DNA of 7,753 nt, taken from assembly GCA_011042755.1 (NCBI GenBank), contig DRBY01000063.1, forward strand, positions 1-7,753, given 5' to 3'. Made by a program: the position numbers and the translations under genes. The stretch comes from Thermoproteota archaeon. Its GTDB lineage: Archaea; Thermoproteota; Korarchaeia; Korarchaeales; Korarchaeaceae. Of the stretch, positions 5,978-7,753 are shown one piece after another (the stretch's first letter is position 1; each line of letters opens with the position of its first letter). The notes under the pieces were generated by a model, which did not search any database, was not told where the DNA came from, and saw only the letters and a program-made list of their open reading frames with translations.

Positions 5978-6250
5978 ATGATAAGCAAGAGAGTCCTTCT
6001 TACCATCGTAGTGCTGGTAATTGTGAGCCCGCTGTTCGGTGTGATAGGGGCCGAACTCGTGGGTTACCATGAGCCTCTTGAGGTAGCCGCTGAGAAAATA
6101 GGGCTCGAGGAATCTGAGCCTGTATGGAGCGGTATTCTGCCGGACTACACTGTGCCAGGACTGCCAGACACCATCGGCTACATCTTGGCGGGCTTCGTCG
6201 GGGTCGGAGTCCTCCTGATACCAGCCCTGCTCAGAGGGCGTCAGAAGTGA
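5978..6250 (+). CDS. PDGLE-type small membrane subunit of the ECF nickel transporter (NikN-like)
   Basis: This 90-residue protein has an N-terminal membrane helix (LLTIVVLVIVSPLFGVIGA), an extracytoplasmic loop of about 45 residues, and a second helix (IGYILAGFVGVGVLLIPALL) ending in a basic tail. The loop carries the features of the PDGLE domain found in nickel-type CbiM partners: EPLEVAAEKIGLEE, then LPDYTVPGLPDTIG. The PDGLE stretch itself is replaced by YHEPLE, a form I associate with archaeal members. The role is to assist metal loading by the CbiM/NikM subunit; PDGLE-type partners go with nickel, whereas CbiN proper goes with cobalt. GAGGTGA at 5962-5968 overlaps the cbiM stop and lies nine bases before the ATG. 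The gene ends overlapping the cbiQ start. Confidence 0.8.
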   Translation: MISKRVLLTIVVLVIVSPLFGVIGAELVGYHEPLEVAAEKIGLEESEPVWSGILPDYTVPGLPDTIGYILAGFVGVGVLLIPALLRGRQK

Positions 6251-7005
6251 CTAGCTGGGCGAAGAGATCGATCTGCGGCCTGACCTCCGCGATTGGAGAG
6301 TGGGCAGCCGCTCTGGATACGTCCCCAGGGGCGCTGAGGGGAGTGGAGGCGAGGGTGGCCCTTATGGGCACGTTCGCGGCCACGGCAGCCATCTCATTCA
6401 GCCGAACTCTCCTCCCACCTCTTTTTGGACTGTTTGCCTCAGCTCTGGCCCTCTCACGAGTCCACGGGATGGTTAGGGCGCGAGTTGCCAAGGCTGCAGT
6501 CTTTTGGTGCTGCTTCTCGCTGATCATCATGGCCCCAAAGATCGTGCTCTACCAGTACCACGGTCTCCTCGAGGCCCTCACGACCTCGGCCAGAGTCGCT
6601 TCTAGCATAGCCACGCTAATCACATGCGTGTCGTTAGCCGGATCGGCTACGGTGCTGAGAGGAATGGGGAGGTTGGGGATGCCAAGGGAACTTCGAGACT
6701 CGCTGACCCTCATGTTAGCTCACATCTCCTCAGAACTCACTGAGCTGAGTAGACTAGTGTCTGCCAAGAACTCAAGGGTCCTCTCACGCCCAAGGCTCCT
6801 TGGAGAGTACGGCCTCCTCTCCGCAGCCACATCAGAACTCTTCATTAGGGGCCCAGCGAAGGCCGTGAGACTTTCAGCGGTTCTGAGGGCGAGACTCTGG
6901 TCTGGGTTGCCAGCGAGGCCGTGCTCGTGGAGAGCCACGATAGCCTTTTCTACGCTGCCCCTCGCGTGTCTGCTCAGCCTGCTGATAGAGGTGCTCGTCC
7001 TTTGA
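6247..7005 (+). CDS. cbiQ: Transmembrane (EcfT) subunit of the ECF nickel/cobalt transporter
   Basis: CbiQ/EcfT is the scaffold that couples the ATPase to the CbiM substrate subunit in the membrane. The 252 residues include several hydrophobic helices (around 35-70, 83-100, 116-136 and 231-252). The amphipathic region 160-220 is where EcfT proteins carry their ATPase-contacting coupling helices. The family pattern is recognisable but divergent: LRGMGRLGMPRELRDSLTLM at 138-157 corresponds to the usual L-x2-L-x-VP-x2-L-x3-L segment, and RGPAKAVRLSAVLRARLW at 201-218 to the usual ERA-x-R-x-Y-x-AM-x-ARG-[FY]. The arginine of the coupling ARG is kept, but the glycine is leucine. The start is GTG, overlapping the preceding stop as GTGA, which indicates translational coupling. 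The frame is open further upstream, inside the preceding gene, but that part is a shadow. The stop lies two bases before cbiO. Confidence 0.8.
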   Translation: MTSWAKRSICGLTSAIGEWAAALDTSPGALRGVEARVALMGTFAATAAISFSRTLLPPLFGLFASALALSRVHGMVRARVAKAAVFWCCFSLIIMAPKIVLYQYHGLLEALTTSARVASSIATLITCVSLAGSATVLRGMGRLGMPRELRDSLTLMLAHISSELTELSRLVSAKNSRVLSRPRLLGEYGLLSAATSELFIRGPAKAVRLSAVLRARLWSGLPARPCSWRATIAFSTLPLACLLSLLIEVLVL

Positions 7006-7007
7006 AT

Positions 7008-7753
7008 ATGCTGCTCGAGGCCAGGGGAGTGAGCTACAGATATCCAGACGGAACGGTAGCGTTGAAGAACGTTAGCGTCCAGCTTCGAGCAGGAGAAGTA
7101 GTCGCCCTCCTTGGGCCAAATGGCTCTGGGAAGAGCACTTTGCTGCTAATTCTGGCTGGCCTGCTGGAGCCCTCCTCCGGCGAGGTTCTGCTCGACGGTC
7201 GTCAAATCTCGTCGATGGGACTTGACTTCAGGCGGATATGTGGGGTCTTCTTCCAGAACCCTAGCGACCAGCTCTTGGCGCCTACAGTCTGGGAGGACGT
7301 TGCGCTCGCTCCCAGTCAGCTTGGCTTGAGCGGAGAGGAGCTGGAACATGTAGTCAGAGAGGCCCTCAGGAGAGCGGGTGTGATGGAACTGTCTGACAAA
7401 TCTCCCCACAGGCTCAGCTATGGGCAGGCCGCCAGGGTCGCGCTAGCCGGCATAATAGCTCAGGATCCCATAGTGATCCTGCTGGACGAGCCCACAGCCT
7501 CTTTGGACTTGACAGGCTGTGAGATCCTGGAAGAGTTCCTTGAGGAGGCTAAGGCTAGGGGTAGAATAGTAGGCTTGGCATCGCAGGATGCCGGGTTCGC
7601 AGCCAGAGTGGCAGATCGCGTGTACCTCCTAACCGGCGGTACAATATCCGCGTGCGGTTCGGCGGAGGAGATCCTGTCCAGCGCAGACCTGCTGACATCG
7701 GCTGGGGTTAGGCCTCCCCCCACGGTCAGAATATACTCGAAGCTGTTCCCGAA
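7008..7753 (+). CDS. cbiO: ATPase (EcfA) subunit of the ECF nickel/cobalt transporter, 3' end off the window
   Basis: This is the cytoplasmic ABC-type ATPase that powers CbiMQ. The 248 visible residues are nearly the complete nucleotide-binding domain; the frame runs through the right edge. Motifs in order are the A-loop region YRYPDG (10-15), Walker A GPNGSGKST (36-44), Q-loop FFQNPSDQL (81-89), signature LSYGQ (136-140), Walker B ILLDEP (157-162) and D-loop SLD. LSYGQ in place of LSGGQ is usual for the CbiO family. The switch position is unusual: the family has THD, but this reads ASQD, so the H-loop histidine is glutamine (codon CAG at 7584-7586). The ATG lies two bases after the cbiQ stop; a GAGGTG at 6988-6993 is rather far upstream, so coupling to cbiQ is likely. 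An ATPase with this change may be slow or inactive. Confidence 0.93.
   Translation, partial: MLLEARGVSYRYPDGTVALKNVSVQLRAGEVVALLGPNGSGKSTLLLILAGLLEPSSGEVLLDGRQISSMGLDFRRICGVFFQNPSDQLLAPTVWEDVALAPSQLGLSGEELEHVVREALRRAGVMELSDKSPHRLSYGQAARVALAGIIAQDPIVILLDEPTASLDLTGCEILEEFLEEAKARGRIVGLASQDAGFAARVADRVYLLTGGTISACGSAEEILSSADLLTSAGVRPPPTVRIYSKLFP

Noticed and set aside
6124..6246. Upstream extension of the cbiQ frame
   Set aside because: This part is His/Arg-rich and overlaps the PDGLE subunit, which is conserved in its own frame. The GTG at 6247 in a GTGA overlap is the natural start.

Overview
The window looks like chromosomal DNA from a thermophilic archaeon, probably of the TACK branch; the lineage call is inference. 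It is GC-rich and uses mainly AGG/AGA for arginine. Ribosome-binding sites are of the GGAGGTG type, and candidate promoters carry T-rich TATA boxes with a TTATC core about 30-38 bases before start codons. It also has an archaeal-length S-adenosylhomocysteine hydrolase. No tRNA, rRNA, CRISPR array or insertion sequence was seen.

Left part (1-2622, all minus strand): a [NiFe]-hydrogenase maturation protease cut by the left edge, a secreted all-helical protein with three internal repeats, and ahcY. Each appears to have its own promoter. Middle (2783-4915): a plus-strand pair of a small charged protein followed four bases later by an ion/anion permease of the ArsB/NhaD (IT) superfamily. This pair is convergent with, and overlaps by 39 bases, an unrecognised four-helix membrane protein on the minus strand. 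About 420 bases (4916-5335) then separate that gene from a divergent transport operon. This spacer holds nested inverted repeats that cannot all form at once, a pair of GTAACAC direct repeats, a TATA box and a strong ribosome-binding site.

Right part (5336-7753, plus strand): a compact group-I ECF metal transporter, CbiM/NikM - PDGLE-type small subunit - CbiQ (EcfT) - CbiO (EcfA, cut by the right edge). The PDGLE-type subunit, the GTAACAC half-sites (which match my recollection of the archaeal/deltaproteobacterial NikR box) and the hydrogenase protease at the other end all point to nickel rather than cobalt, supplied for a [NiFe] hydrogenase.

The most unusual points are in this operon. The reading frame of cbiM carries the complete N-terminal metal-binding sequence His-Ile-Pro-Asp-Gly, but the codon where the essential Met1 should be is GCG. 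CbiO has glutamine in place of the switch (H-loop) histidine. CbiQ has ARL where the family has ARG.
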